This document shows positions 8,412 through 17,065 of a stretch of DNA of 64,000 nucleotides, piece after piece. Within the stretch, counting starts at the first letter, position 1; the number at the start of each line of letters is the position of its first letter. Both the position numbers and the translations under genes were made by a program. A model generated the notes under the pieces. It saw only the letters and a program-made list of their open reading frames with translations, made no database searches and was not told where the DNA came from. The stretch comes from an uncultured Lentisphaerota bacterium (GTDB lineage: Bacteria; Verrucomicrobiota; Kiritimatiellia; CAIQIC01): NCBI GenBank assembly GCA_903896925.1, contig CAITZM010000134.1, forward strand, positions 62,001 through 126,000, read 5' to 3'.

Positions 8412-9229
8412 AAACTATCCATGGAAAAACCTTGGGGCTGGCGCTGCTCGGGCTGTCCGGCATGGCGTGGGCCGACGACGTGCGGACCTACCGGGAGATC
8501 ACCGGCTGGTCGCCGTATTTCGGCGGCGAGGTCGGTTCAACCTACGTGACGCCGAGCTATGAATACAGCAGCATTCACCTGAACCAGAACCAGGTGGACT
8601 GGCACGTGGCGGATGTGCAGGTCGCCCATCCATTGGCAGGCGCGACGCCCTACCTCGACCTGGCGTATTATGAACGCGATCACGCGGGCGACTTCGCGCT
8701 GACGGCGGGCTCCTACTTCAGGCCGGGCAAGGATATCCTGCAGGTGGAAGTCGGCGCCGGGCTGAACCCCGACTTCATCTATCAGTTCCAATCCACCGTG
8801 GAATATCAATACAGGCTGGCGAACAACTTCTACGGCAAGGTGCGCGCCCGCTATATGCATTATCCCACCGCGGGCGATGTGTGGATCGGGTCGCCGGCCG
8901 GCCTGGTCTATTATTTCGGCGATCACTACGTGACGGCCGACTACGACTTCTCCTCGACCGCCGGGCGCGGCACGGCGCAGTGGGGTTCGGTCAAGGCCGA
9001 CTTCACACTCAATCCGCGCTGGGGTTTCTATGCCGGCGCGGCCGCGGGCGAACGGCTGTTCGACACGGCCGACCTGCCGGCCTCCCGGGAGAACGGCTAT
9101 ATCCTGTTTACCGGCGTCCGTTTCAGGCTGCTGAAAGACGTCCAGCTCACCACCGGGTGTTCCTATGCCGAAGAGCAACCGCATTTCATCAAGAGGAGTA
9201 TCGAAGCCTCGCTTTCGATAAAGTTATGA
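8408..9229 (+). CDS. YaiO-family outer membrane beta-barrel protein
   Basis: 273 residues. A classical signal peptide (MKTIHGKTLGLALLGLSG, cleavage near AWA-DD at residue 22) precedes an array of amphipathic beta strands rich in Tyr, Gly and Phe alternations (YEYSSIHLNQNQVDWHV, YGKVRARYMHYP) ending SIEASLSIKL, typical of outer membrane barrels. It matches the YaiO/DUF4810-like barrel type often found beside polysaccharide synthases. It is translationally coupled to both neighbours by ATGA overlaps (8408 and 9226). The likely role is export or retention of the glycan made by the GT2 protein (inference from context). Confidence 0.75.
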   Translation: MKTIHGKTLGLALLGLSGMAWADDVRTYREITGWSPYFGGEVGSTYVTPSYEYSSIHLNQNQVDWHVADVQVAHPLAGATPYLDLAYYERDHAGDFALTAGSYFRPGKDILQVEVGAGLNPDFIYQFQSTVEYQYRLANNFYGKVRARYMHYPTAGDVWIGSPAGLVYYFGDHYVTADYDFSSTAGRGTAQWGSVKADFTLNPRWGFYAGAAAGERLFDTADLPASRENGYILFTGVRFRLLKDVQLTTGCSYAEEQPHFIKRSIEASLSIKL

Positions 9230-10500
9230 ACTCAAACTATGCCGAGACGGTCTGGCTGCTGAACGCCGTGCTGGTCGCCTTCGTCGTGGTGCTGGCGGCG
9301 GGCGGGCTGCTTCATTCCTTGCTCGCCGTCGCCACACAGCGCCGGCGCCAGCCGGGCGACAAGGCGCTGACCGAGCTGCTCGCCCAGCTGGCGGGGAAGA
9401 CGGCGCTGACCGTGGCGCACGATCTCGTCTGGCACTGCAGCGAGGTCCCCACCGGGCGGTGGATCTGGTTGATCAACCGCCACGAGACGTTCGTCCCCCG
9501 GGGTGTATGGCCGCAACTGGAGGCGTACCTGTTCACCACGCCGGTGGTCGCCGCGATCGAACAGCAGGCCGCCCATGGCCAACGCAAGTGGCGGCGCATC
9601 GAGGCGATGAAGTGCCTGGGCCATCTGCACACGCCGGGCGCGCTGACGCTGCTCGAGCAGGCGCTGGCGGAAAACGATGAGGATCTCCGCTACTTCGCGC
9701 TCCTGTCGCTGGCCCACATGCGCACGCCGCCGGCGGCGCGCGTGCTGCTGGGCCAGCTCCGGTGCAGCGGCGCCAACGGTCATAAAATCGTGGCGCTGCT
9801 GGAGGCGTTCCCGGGCGAGGTCGTGCCGGACGTGTACGCCGCCCTGTCCAAGAGCGAGGCCCCCGTGCGGTTCTGGCTCCTCAAGCTGCTGGCGCGTTTC
9901 AAGGTGGCCGTGGAGCTGCCGGCCGTCGTCGGCTTCACCCGTGACCTCTCCCCGGATGTGCGCGCGGTCGCGTGCGAATGCCTGGGCTTTACGCGCCGCG
10001 CCGAGGCCCTCGCGCCGCTCGCGGTCTGCCTGCAGGACCCGACCTGGTACGTGCGCCTGCAGGCGGTGCGGGCCTTGGCGCGCATCGAAGGCTCGGCCTG
10101 CCTGCCGCTGCTGGCGGAGCTGATGCTCACCGAAACCTCCCTGCTGGTGCAGGAGAGCATCAAGGACGTGATGCTGCGCGACCCGGCCGGCGCGCTGCCC
10201 GCGACGGAACGCTTCCTCGACCACGAAAACAGGACGGTGAAGGCGTGGTGTGTCAATGCGCTGGTGGATTCGAACAGCGTGGTGAAGCTGCTGACGGAAT
10301 GCCTGTCCGAGTTGAGCGAGGTGCGCGAACACGCGCGGCTCGTCTTGGAAAAATTGATCGAGTCGCGCCTCCATTTCGGCCTCAAGCAGGCGCTGGACCA
10401 GCTGCAGGCGGGTGCCCGCCGCCGGGTCCTGGCCCTGGTGGCCGGTGTGGATGGCGTGCTGGCCGAACGCCTGGAGCCGCAACGGGTGAAAGGAGCTTGA
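9226..10500 (+). CDS. Membrane-anchored HEAT-repeat protein
   Basis: 424 residues beginning at the ATGA overlap with the barrel gene. One N-terminal membrane segment (WLLNAVLVAFVVVLAAGG, residues ~10-30) is followed by a Lys/Arg-containing linker and then at least seven paired-helix HEAT/PBS-lyase-like repeats (RRIEAMKCLGHLHTPGAL, LRYFALLSLAHM, VRAVACECLGFTRRAEAL, VRLQAVRALARIEG). HEAT solenoids act as scaffolds; here it probably joins the GT2 synthase and other operon products at the inner membrane, a place often filled by TPR proteins in exopolysaccharide systems. The gene ends 1 base before the GT2 start. Confidence 0.8.
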   Translation: MNSNYAETVWLLNAVLVAFVVVLAAGGLLHSLLAVATQRRRQPGDKALTELLAQLAGKTALTVAHDLVWHCSEVPTGRWIWLINRHETFVPRGVWPQLEAYLFTTPVVAAIEQQAAHGQRKWRRIEAMKCLGHLHTPGALTLLEQALAENDEDLRYFALLSLAHMRTPPAARVLLGQLRCSGANGHKIVALLEAFPGEVVPDVYAALSKSEAPVRFWLLKLLARFKVAVELPAVVGFTRDLSPDVRAVACECLGFTRRAEALAPLAVCLQDPTWYVRLQAVRALARIEGSACLPLLAELMLTETSLLVQESIKDVMLRDPAGALPATERFLDHENRTVKAWCVNALVDSNSVVKLLTECLSELSEVREHARLVLEKLIESRLHFGLKQALDQLQAGARRRVLALVAGVDGVLAERLEPQRVKGA

Positions 10501-10501
10501 T

Positions 10502-11956
10502 ATGGAAACGCTGACCCATCACATGTTCGTCGTGGCCTTCTTTGTGTTTCTGGGCTACTACGTTGTTTTGGCTGTGTATTACCTCATCCTGGGCCTGGTC
10601 GGCTTCGCGGTGGGGCACCAGCGCGGCCGGGAGGATGCCGGTGAGGACTATCGCTTGCTGGCCGCCTCCAGTTTCACGCTGCCCGTGAGCGTCATCCTGC
10701 CGGCGCACAACGAGGAGGCGTGGATCGCCGACTCGCTGCAGAGCCTGCTGAACCTCAACTATCCCGAATATGAACTGGTGATCGTGGACGACGGTTCCAC
10801 GGACCGGACCCTGGAGATCTTGAAGGAGCGGCTGGAACTGGTGGCGGTCCACAATCCCTATACCGACCTGTTCCAGTCCGGCCGGATTCACGGGCTGTTC
10901 AAGTCGGTGCGGCACCCGCACGTCACCGTGCTGAGCAAGGCGACGGGGCAGAAAAAGGCCGGCGCCGTCAATGCCGGGCTGAACCTCGCGCGCTACAAGT
11001 ATGTCTGCGTCATGGATGCGGACACGGTCCTGGAGCCCGATGCGCTGATGCGCGTCATGGCGCAGGTCGAGAAGGATCCCGAGCGGATCATCGGCGTGGG
11101 CAGCTACTTCGGCCTGGTGAACGGGTTCGAGGTCGAGAACGGACGCGTTGTCGGGAAGAACTTCCTGCGGTCGCCGCTGGTGGCCTATCAGGACCTGGAG
11201 TATCTGCGCAGCTTCATCGGCAACCGCCTCTCGTGGAGCCGGTGGAATGCGATGCCCAACATCGCGGGCGGCTTCGGCGTCTGGCGCCGGGATGTGCTGC
11301 TGGAGATGGGCGGCTTCAGCGCTGAGGTCAGCTGCGAGGATATCGAACTGACCTTCCGTGCCCACGAGTACATCGCCCTGCACCGGGAAGCCGGTTACAA
11401 GATTGTGATGCTGCCCTATGTGGTGGGCTGGACCGAAGGCCCGCACACCGTCCGCAACCTGATCGGCCAGCGGAACCGGTGGCATCGCGCCACCATCGAG
11501 ACGACGTGGAGATTCCGGCACATGCTGTGCAATCCCCGGTACGGGACGTTCGGCTTCGTCACGGTGCCCTACTTCTTCCTCTACGAGGTCCTCGGTGTCT
11601 TCTTTGAGCTCGGCAGCATCGCCGTGACAATCCTCGGTTTCCTCACCGGCGTGTTCGACCTGAAACTGCTGGTCGGTTTCCTGGTGTTTATGACCCTGTT
11701 CCAGGCGTTCACCTCGCTGCTGCCGCTGGTGGCTTTCCACCGCGAGCAGAAGCTGTTCCGGCCGGTGGAATTCTGTTACCTGACGTTCCTGAGCCTGGTC
11801 GAGTTCGCCGCCTACCGCTGGATCATCGTGTTCTCGCGGATCACAGGCACGCTGGACTTCTTCCGCGGCGTCCGCACCTACGCAGGCGTCCCCCGCGAGC
11901 GTAAGAATGCCACCGGGACACCCGCACCCGCGGCCCTGCAACCGGCCAAGGCCTGA
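10502..11956 (+). CDS. Family 2 processive glycosyltransferase (membrane synthase)
   Basis: 484 residues, preceded by AAAGGAG six bases before the ATG. There is an N-terminal membrane segment (residues ~8-36), then a GT2 catalytic domain: VSVILPAHNEE, VDDGSTD, the DAD motif (VMDADTVLEPD), SCEDIELTFRAHE and the Q323-RNRW-327 motif of processive synthases such as cellulose, hyaluronan and PNAG synthases. About three further membrane segments follow (from residue ~350). It transfers sugar units from a nucleotide sugar to a growing polymer and translocates it across the inner membrane. There is no PilZ domain, but the next gene encodes a diguanylate cyclase. Confidence 0.9.
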   Translation: METLTHHMFVVAFFVFLGYYVVLAVYYLILGLVGFAVGHQRGREDAGEDYRLLAASSFTLPVSVILPAHNEEAWIADSLQSLLNLNYPEYELVIVDDGSTDRTLEILKERLELVAVHNPYTDLFQSGRIHGLFKSVRHPHVTVLSKATGQKKAGAVNAGLNLARYKYVCVMDADTVLEPDALMRVMAQVEKDPERIIGVGSYFGLVNGFEVENGRVVGKNFLRSPLVAYQDLEYLRSFIGNRLSWSRWNAMPNIAGGFGVWRRDVLLEMGGFSAEVSCEDIELTFRAHEYIALHREAGYKIVMLPYVVGWTEGPHTVRNLIGQRNRWHRATIETTWRFRHMLCNPRYGTFGFVTVPYFFLYEVLGVFFELGSIAVTILGFLTGVFDLKLLVGFLVFMTLFQAFTSLLPLVAFHREQKLFRPVEFCYLTFLSLVEFAAYRWIIVFSRITGTLDFFRGVRTYAGVPRERKNATGTPAPAALQPAKA

Positions 11957-11976
11957 ACCTGAATGGGTGACGCACC

Positions 11977-12870
11977 ATGACCTCCACCGAAATCCTGGCG
12001 ACGCAACGGCTCTACGACGAGAGCGAAGTCGGGCGGCTGGAGCAGATCCTGTCCGGCCGCGCGCCTGCGCTGGACCAGGTCTCGGCCTATGCCGGGGACC
12101 GGCCCCTGACGGACGAGGAGCGGGCCTTCTTCGATGCCCTGCAACAGAAGCGGGGGGCGCAGTTTTACTGCGACCTGCTCTATGCGGTCACCCACCAGGT
12201 GTTTGCACCCGCCACGGCAGTCGACCTGTGGAGCGCGATCCTGCGCCATAAATACGAGCTGTCGGATCTGCTCAAGCGGAACATCCGCATCACCGTCGCG
12301 GCCCTCGACTATCTCGGCAACCTCAAGGGCGAATTGCCCTCGGCCACCGTGATTGCCGAGGCGCGCATGACCGACATCGTGCGCCTGACGCAGCGCGACG
12401 GCCTCACGGGGCTGTTCAACCATGCCAGCTTTTTCCTGAAGCTCGACGGGGAACTGCGCTGCTATGAAAAATGCCAGCGGCTCGTCACGCTCATGATGAT
12501 CGACGTCGATAACTTCAAGGGCGTCAACGACCGCTTTGGACATCGCGCCGGCGACCGGGTGCTGGTGGAACTGGGCGCGAGCATCGAGGGCGTCGTGCGG
12601 GCCACCGATATCTGCTGCCGATACGGCGGGGAAGAATTCGCCGTCATCCTGCCCGCCACCGGCGCTGTGGAGGGCGGGCTGCTGGCCGACCGCCTGCAAG
12701 CGCAACTGGCGTGCGATCAGCCGGGAGGATATGACGTAACCGTCAGCATCGGTGTGGCCGTGTGCGGCGAACAGGCCCGCACCTCCCGCGCGCTTGTGGA
12801 AAAAGCCGATGCCGTCCTTTACGAGGCCAAGCGGCTGGGCAAGCATCGCACCGTGGTCAATCCCCGCTGA
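11977..12870 (+). CDS. Diguanylate cyclase (GGDEF)
   Basis: 297 residues. The N-terminal ~125 residues are helical and of unknown type, without membrane segments; the GGDEF domain covers about 130-297 (DGLTGLFNHASF, MIDVDNFKGVND, GHRAGD). The active-site motif is GGEEF (217-221), a functional variant, and an RxxD inhibitory site is present five residues upstream (R208-D211), so product feedback is expected. It makes c-di-GMP from two GTP. As the last gene of the glycan operon it is likely to supply the second messenger that activates the synthase or its partners (inference). A Rho-independent terminator lies at 13139-13167. Confidence 0.92.
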   Translation: MTSTEILATQRLYDESEVGRLEQILSGRAPALDQVSAYAGDRPLTDEERAFFDALQQKRGAQFYCDLLYAVTHQVFAPATAVDLWSAILRHKYELSDLLKRNIRITVAALDYLGNLKGELPSATVIAEARMTDIVRLTQRDGLTGLFNHASFFLKLDGELRCYEKCQRLVTLMMIDVDNFKGVNDRFGHRAGDRVLVELGASIEGVVRATDICCRYGGEEFAVILPATGAVEGGLLADRLQAQLACDQPGGYDVTVSIGVAVCGEQARTSRALVEKADAVLYEAKRLGKHRTVVNPR

Positions 12871-13329
12871 GACCGCACGACCGGCTCAGCGGCAGGCGGG
12901 CCGTCTGCCGCCACAAGGCAAGATCATTTCACCTTCGAATAGCACGGGGCCCACCTTCCTGCCCCCGCGGGGAGCAGGGAGGTGCTTCGCACGATCCCAG
13001 CGCACCCCGTGCCAGGAACACCTACGCCCAACAACCTGCCCGAACCCCAAAGCGGTGCACTTGGTCCTTGCGCCTGCGGCATAGGAAAATCGCATCCAGC
13101 CGCACTGGGTTAGCGCCCGCTTCGCTGACCGCACCGGGCCCGCCCGCCCAGGGAACGGGCGGGTTTTGTCATGCTTGCTCCAAGTCAATAAAAGATAGAG
13201 GAAAACTCTTTTTGTATTATCCCGGGAGCGGGCTAGTTTCGTCCGCTTCTCGTGATCAGCGACAAGTAGCGTCTGAGCCTGCCGGGCTTGCATGTTTCGG
13301 GTGCGCACAAACCGGCCAAGGAACAGACC
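12871..13329. other. Intergenic region with terminator
   Basis: 459 bases between the diguanylate cyclase and the GloVer-repeat gene. Apart from the terminator at 13139-13167 and a short AGAG/CTCT hairpin followed by T5 near 13197-13213, no gene or clear promoter is seen. Confidence 0.5.
13139..13167 (+). terminator. Rho-independent terminator
   Basis: CCCGCCCG (13139-13146) pairs with CGGGCGGG (13156-13163), loop of 9 bases, followed by TTTTGT. It ends the plus-strand glycan operon. Confidence 0.8.
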
Positions 13330-15228
13330 ATGAAGACAAGCGGAAACCGAGGGTTGCTGGGGTTGATCATGGCGGCGCTGCTTGGAGGTCATGCTGAAGT
13401 TCAGGCAGCCTACACCAATCTGCACGCATTTGCCGGCGGCGCGGGCGATGGCGCGGCAGCCGTCGGCGCGCTAACGCTGTCCGGCACGACGCTGTATGGC
13501 CTGACGTTCGGCGGTGGCGCCAGCAACGAAGGCGTGGTGTTCCAGATGCAGGCTGATGGCACGGGTTATACCAACCTGCACGCGTTCGCCGGCGGTGCGG
13601 GCGATGGTGCGGGCTCCTACGGTTCGCTGACGCTGTCCGGCACGACGCTGTATGGCCTGACGTTCGGCGGCGGCGCCAGCAACAAAGGCGTGGTGTTCCA
13701 GCTGCAGGCCGATGGTACGGGCTATTCCAACCTGCATGCGTTCGCCGGCGGCGCGGGCGATGGCGCGGCAGCCGTCGGCGCGCTAACGCTGTCCGGCACG
13801 ACGCTGTATGGCCTGACCTCCGCCGGCGGCGTCAGCAACAAAGGCGTAGTATTCCAGCTGCAGGCTGATGGTACGGGCTATACCAATCTGCACGCGTTCG
13901 CGGACGGCGCAGGCGATGGCGCGGTATCCGTCTGCGCGCTGACGCTGTCCGGCACGGAGCTTTATGGCATGACGTTTGGTGGCGGTGCCAGCAGCAAAGG
14001 CGTGGTGTTCCGGCTTCAGGCTGGTGGTACGGGCTATACCAACCTGCACGCGTTCGCCGGTGGCGCGGGCGATGGCGCACACCCCTATATTGGCACGGCG
14101 CTGACGCTGTCCGGCACGACGTTGTATGGCCTGACGTTCATGGGCGGCGCCAATAACAAAGGCGTGGTGTTCCAGCTGCAGGCTGATGGCACGGGCTATA
14201 CCAACCTGCATGAGTTCGCCGGTGGCGTGGGCGATGGCGCGTTACCCTCCGGCACACTGACCTTGTCCGGCACGACACTGTATGGCATGACGTCCGCCGG
14301 CGGCGCCAGCAACGGCGGCGTGGTGTTCCAGCTGCAGGTTGATGGTTCGGGATATACCAATCTGCATGAGTTCGCCGGCGGCGCGGGCAATGGTGCAGCA
14401 CCCTTCGGCGCGCTGACGCTGTCCGGCACGACGCTGTATGGCATGACGTCCGCCGGCGGCGCCAGCAACAAAGGCGTGGTGTTCGCGTTGACGGTCCCCA
14501 CTACGGCGAACTTCACGCTGCGGCCTGCGCAGCTCTTTTTCCAGCATGCCGACGGCCGGTTGGCGAGCTGGCTGCTGGCCACAAACGGGACCTACCAATC
14601 CGGACGCCCCTTGGGTTCGGCGGGCAATTGGCAGTTGATGACGGCCGGCGATGTGGATGGCGATGGCCTCAGCGACCTGCTCTTCCAGAATCCCGCTGGC
14701 GACCTCGCCTGCTGGCTGCTCGACACCAACGGTGCTGTCCGCCATGTCATCAACTGGGGCCAGGTCGGTGCCTGGAGACTGCGTGCGGCGGCCGACTATG
14801 CTGGCGAAGGTCACGCCCAGCTCTTCTTCCAGAATCCCGCGGGCGACCTCGCCTTCTGGCGCATCAGCACCAATGGTATTTTTCAAAGCTCGGAACTCCT
14901 GGCGCACGCCGGCGGCTGGCAGCTCCGCGCGGCCATGCCACACGCCCGCGGTGTCGGGGCCGATCTCTGCTGGCAGACCGCCGAGGGGCAGGTCGCCATC
15001 TGGCGGCAGGCATACGGCGGCGCCATCACCGTGCAGTTCCTCGGCGGCACCGGGGGCTGGGTTCTGAGCGGCGCGGTCGATGTGGATGGCGATGGTGAGG
15101 GCGACCTGCTCTGGCAGAACGGCGACGGCAGGATCGGGGGCTGGCTCCTAGCTAGCAACGGTATCCCACGCGCCGCCAGTTCCTGGGGCGACGCAGGAGT
15201 CTGGAAGCTCAAAGCCGCCGGCCGCTGA
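13330..15228 (+). CDS. Secreted GloVer-repeat and FG-GAP-like repeat protein
   Basis: 632 residues from the ATG at 13330 (AAGGAACAG ahead). A signal peptide (residues 1-27, cleavage near VQA) precedes seven near-identical 52-54-residue repeats (residues ~28-393) with the core LTLSGTTLYGLT and a KGVVFQLQ strand, the choice-of-anchor GloVer repeat type, and then FG-GAP/VCBS-like repeats with calcium-type loops DVDGDGLSDLLFQ and DVDGDGEGDLLWQ. These are beta-propeller modules of surface or secreted proteins, often adhesive or carbohydrate-binding. No enzymatic motif is present. It lies downstream of the glycan operon but is separated by a terminator, so it is its own unit. Confidence 0.85.
   Translation: MKTSGNRGLLGLIMAALLGGHAEVQAAYTNLHAFAGGAGDGAAAVGALTLSGTTLYGLTFGGGASNEGVVFQMQADGTGYTNLHAFAGGAGDGAGSYGSLTLSGTTLYGLTFGGGASNKGVVFQLQADGTGYSNLHAFAGGAGDGAAAVGALTLSGTTLYGLTSAGGVSNKGVVFQLQADGTGYTNLHAFADGAGDGAVSVCALTLSGTELYGMTFGGGASSKGVVFRLQAGGTGYTNLHAFAGGAGDGAHPYIGTALTLSGTTLYGLTFMGGANNKGVVFQLQADGTGYTNLHEFAGGVGDGALPSGTLTLSGTTLYGMTSAGGASNGGVVFQLQVDGSGYTNLHEFAGGAGNGAAPFGALTLSGTTLYGMTSAGGASNKGVVFALTVPTTANFTLRPAQLFFQHADGRLASWLLATNGTYQSGRPLGSAGNWQLMTAGDVDGDGLSDLLFQNPAGDLACWLLDTNGAVRHVINWGQVGAWRLRAAADYAGEGHAQLFFQNPAGDLAFWRISTNGIFQSSELLAHAGGWQLRAAMPHARGVGADLCWQTAEGQVAIWRQAYGGAITVQFLGGTGGWVLSGAVDVDGDGEGDLLWQNGDGRIGGWLLASNGIPRAASSWGDAGVWKLKAAGR
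13411..14508 (+). repeat. Seven in-frame ~156-bp tandem repeats
   Basis: Units start at 13411, 13567, 13723, 13879, 14035, 14197 and 14353; unit five is 162 bp (two extra codons), the others 156 bp. DNA identity between units is very high, so copy number may change by recombination or slippage. Confidence 0.9.
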
Positions 15229-15643
15229 GCCCTGCTTGGTCCAAGCCTTGTATGTGAAAAGTAGAGGGTGGGGCCTTCTGGTGCTGAAACGAGCCCCCGG
15301 GGCATCGCTTCCAAAACACGTCAGCCCCGTTTGCCTGGCTTGCGCATCGGGAGCGGCGGCACTCCCGGCTTCGTCCAGACACTTCGCCGGGGCAAGCCTG
15401 CCGCCGAAAAAAGCCACCGCACCGCACGTGCCTTCCCAGCGGGGAAAACCTGCCCGTGCCACAACACGAGCCCGTCTGATGTCCATCGCTTCCTTTGCGG
15501 CGGCAGGAGTGCCGCCGCCCCGAGTTAGCCGGAACATGCTGGTTGGTGCATCACAGGCCTGTCTGCATACTTGGGGGCAAACTCGTCCGAGCTGTTGACG
15601 AGAACCATCGGGCATCAACCCTTCACCATCACCCATCAGCCGT
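15229..15643. other. Intergenic region between convergent genes
   Basis: 415 bases where the GloVer gene and the respiratory operon converge. A perfect palindrome, GCTTGG-T-CCAAGC (15234-15246), lies just after the GloVer stop and may act in termination; nothing else is recognisable. Confidence 0.5.
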
Positions 15644-17062
15644 TCATTTCTGAGGCGGCGCGGCGAGGCTGTCGAGGTAGACGTTCAGCGCGGTGATCTC
15701 GGCGGGGGTGCCGACGAGCGGGGGCATGAAGGCGTGGTAGGGCGAGTCATCCTTGTAGTCGTGCAGCATCGTGAGGATGTTCCCGACGCCCTTGTGGTCG
15801 CGGCCCGCCAAGAAGCCGCGCATGGCGCGGTAGCCGTCCACCGTGTGGCACGCGAGGCACTGGCCGCGGAACATGAGCTGGCCGCGGACGAACGACTGTG
15901 CCTGGTAGTCCGGCGCGTTGGTGGCGGCGGCCCCCTGCGCATCCAGCGCGGCCCAGGCCTGCCGGTCGGAGGCCTTGACCCACGGCGACTGGGCGAGGTA
16001 GCCCTGCGCGTTGTAGCCGGCGACCTGCGTGAGGCGCACGCCGTTGGAGAACATGTGGCGGGCGATGACGAACGGCTTGCGCAGCATCTCGCGCGTCATC
16101 TCCGTGGAGGCGATCGCGGCCTGCATGAGCAGGATGATGACAATGGCGGAGCCGAGCTTGAAGTCGCGCGGGTTGCGGTAGGCGAGCAGGTAGACGATTG
16201 CGAGCAGCGTGGCGAAGGAGAGGACGAACATCAGCCCCATGCGCGTGACGACCGTGAAGGCACCCGGGCCGATGGTGGAGAAGCCGAGTTCGAGGATGTG
16301 ACGCTGCACGGCGGGCACCTGCCAGACGTACCACGCGCCGGCGAACGGCAGCAGCACGAAGAGCGGAATCAGCCAGCGGACGCTCCAGCGGATGATGTCG
16401 GCCTTGAGCTCGGGCTGCTTGTCGCCATCGATGCGGCTGGCGGTCAGGAGCGCGAAACAGCCGGCGATACAGAGGCAGAACAGCGTACGGATGAGCAGGC
16501 CGGGCCAGTAGGTGGGGTTGAAGAAGGCGTTCCAGAAGACGTGCGTCTCGTGCCCGCTGCCGGCGACGCCGACCCAGGTGTCGCCGGGCGTCAGCATGAA
16601 GCAGAGGATGCCGTTGATGATAACGAGCGTGAGCCATGAGGCGATGGCGTAGGCCCAGCCGATCTTGATGTGGAGCGAGTCGGGGATGCGGTCCCACGTG
16701 TAGTAATAGACGGCGATGGTGGTCAACTCGACGAGGAATACGACCCATTCCATCGCCCAGCCGAAGACGAAGTAGTGAATCAGCGTGCTGGTGGCTTCCG
16801 GGTTGGCCAGGCCGATCGAGAACCAGATGCCAACGCCGGTGATCGTGCCGAAGACGGCGGTGAAGACGAGGAAGAACTTGGAGTGTTTCTTGACCACCGC
16901 GCGCCAGGCGAGGTCGCCGCGGCGGCGCGCGAGCATCTCGGCCATGGGTAGGTAGAAGCCGCCGCCCACGGCAAAGTGCGAGACCAGCACGTGGAAGATC
17001 GCGATGATCGCGATCACGAGCTGGCTGCCGATGAACGGCACTTCCCAGACGGGGTAGTTCAT
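15644..17062 (-). CDS. bd-like membrane cytochrome subunit with C-terminal heme c
   Basis: 472 residues, last gene of a four-gene operon. About nine membrane segments, beginning VIAIIAIFHVLVSHFAVGGG, resemble the quinol-oxidising CydA fold of cytochrome bd, with conserved early His residues as likely heme b ligands. The last ~100 residues are extracytoplasmic and contain one heme c site, C402-L-A-C405-H406, with a Met-containing YHAFMPPL segment as possible sixth ligand. With the upstream cytochrome b and Rieske genes it probably forms a quinol-oxidising complex in which this heme c plays the part of cytochrome c1. There is no CydB partner nearby, so a terminal oxidase role is unlikely. The start at 17062 lies 3 bases after the cytochrome b stop. 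Confidence 0.75.
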   Translation of the reverse strand: MNYPVWEVPFIGSQLVIAIIAIFHVLVSHFAVGGGFYLPMAEMLARRRGDLAWRAVVKKHSKFFLVFTAVFGTITGVGIWFSIGLANPEATSTLIHYFVFGWAMEWVVFLVELTTIAVYYYTWDRIPDSLHIKIGWAYAIASWLTLVIINGILCFMLTPGDTWVGVAGSGHETHVFWNAFFNPTYWPGLLIRTLFCLCIAGCFALLTASRIDGDKQPELKADIIRWSVRWLIPLFVLLPFAGAWYVWQVPAVQRHILELGFSTIGPGAFTVVTRMGLMFVLSFATLLAIVYLLAYRNPRDFKLGSAIVIILLMQAAIASTEMTREMLRKPFVIARHMFSNGVRLTQVAGYNAQGYLAQSPWVKASDRQAWAALDAQGAAATNAPDYQAQSFVRGQLMFRGQCLACHTVDGYRAMRGFLAGRDHKGVGNILTMLHDYKDDSPYHAFMPPLVGTPAEITALNVYLDSLAAPPQK

Positions 17063-17065
17063 AAA

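Noticed and set aside
13411..14508. CRISPR-like array
   Set aside because: The repeats are 156-162 bp, in frame and encode protein repeats without spacers.
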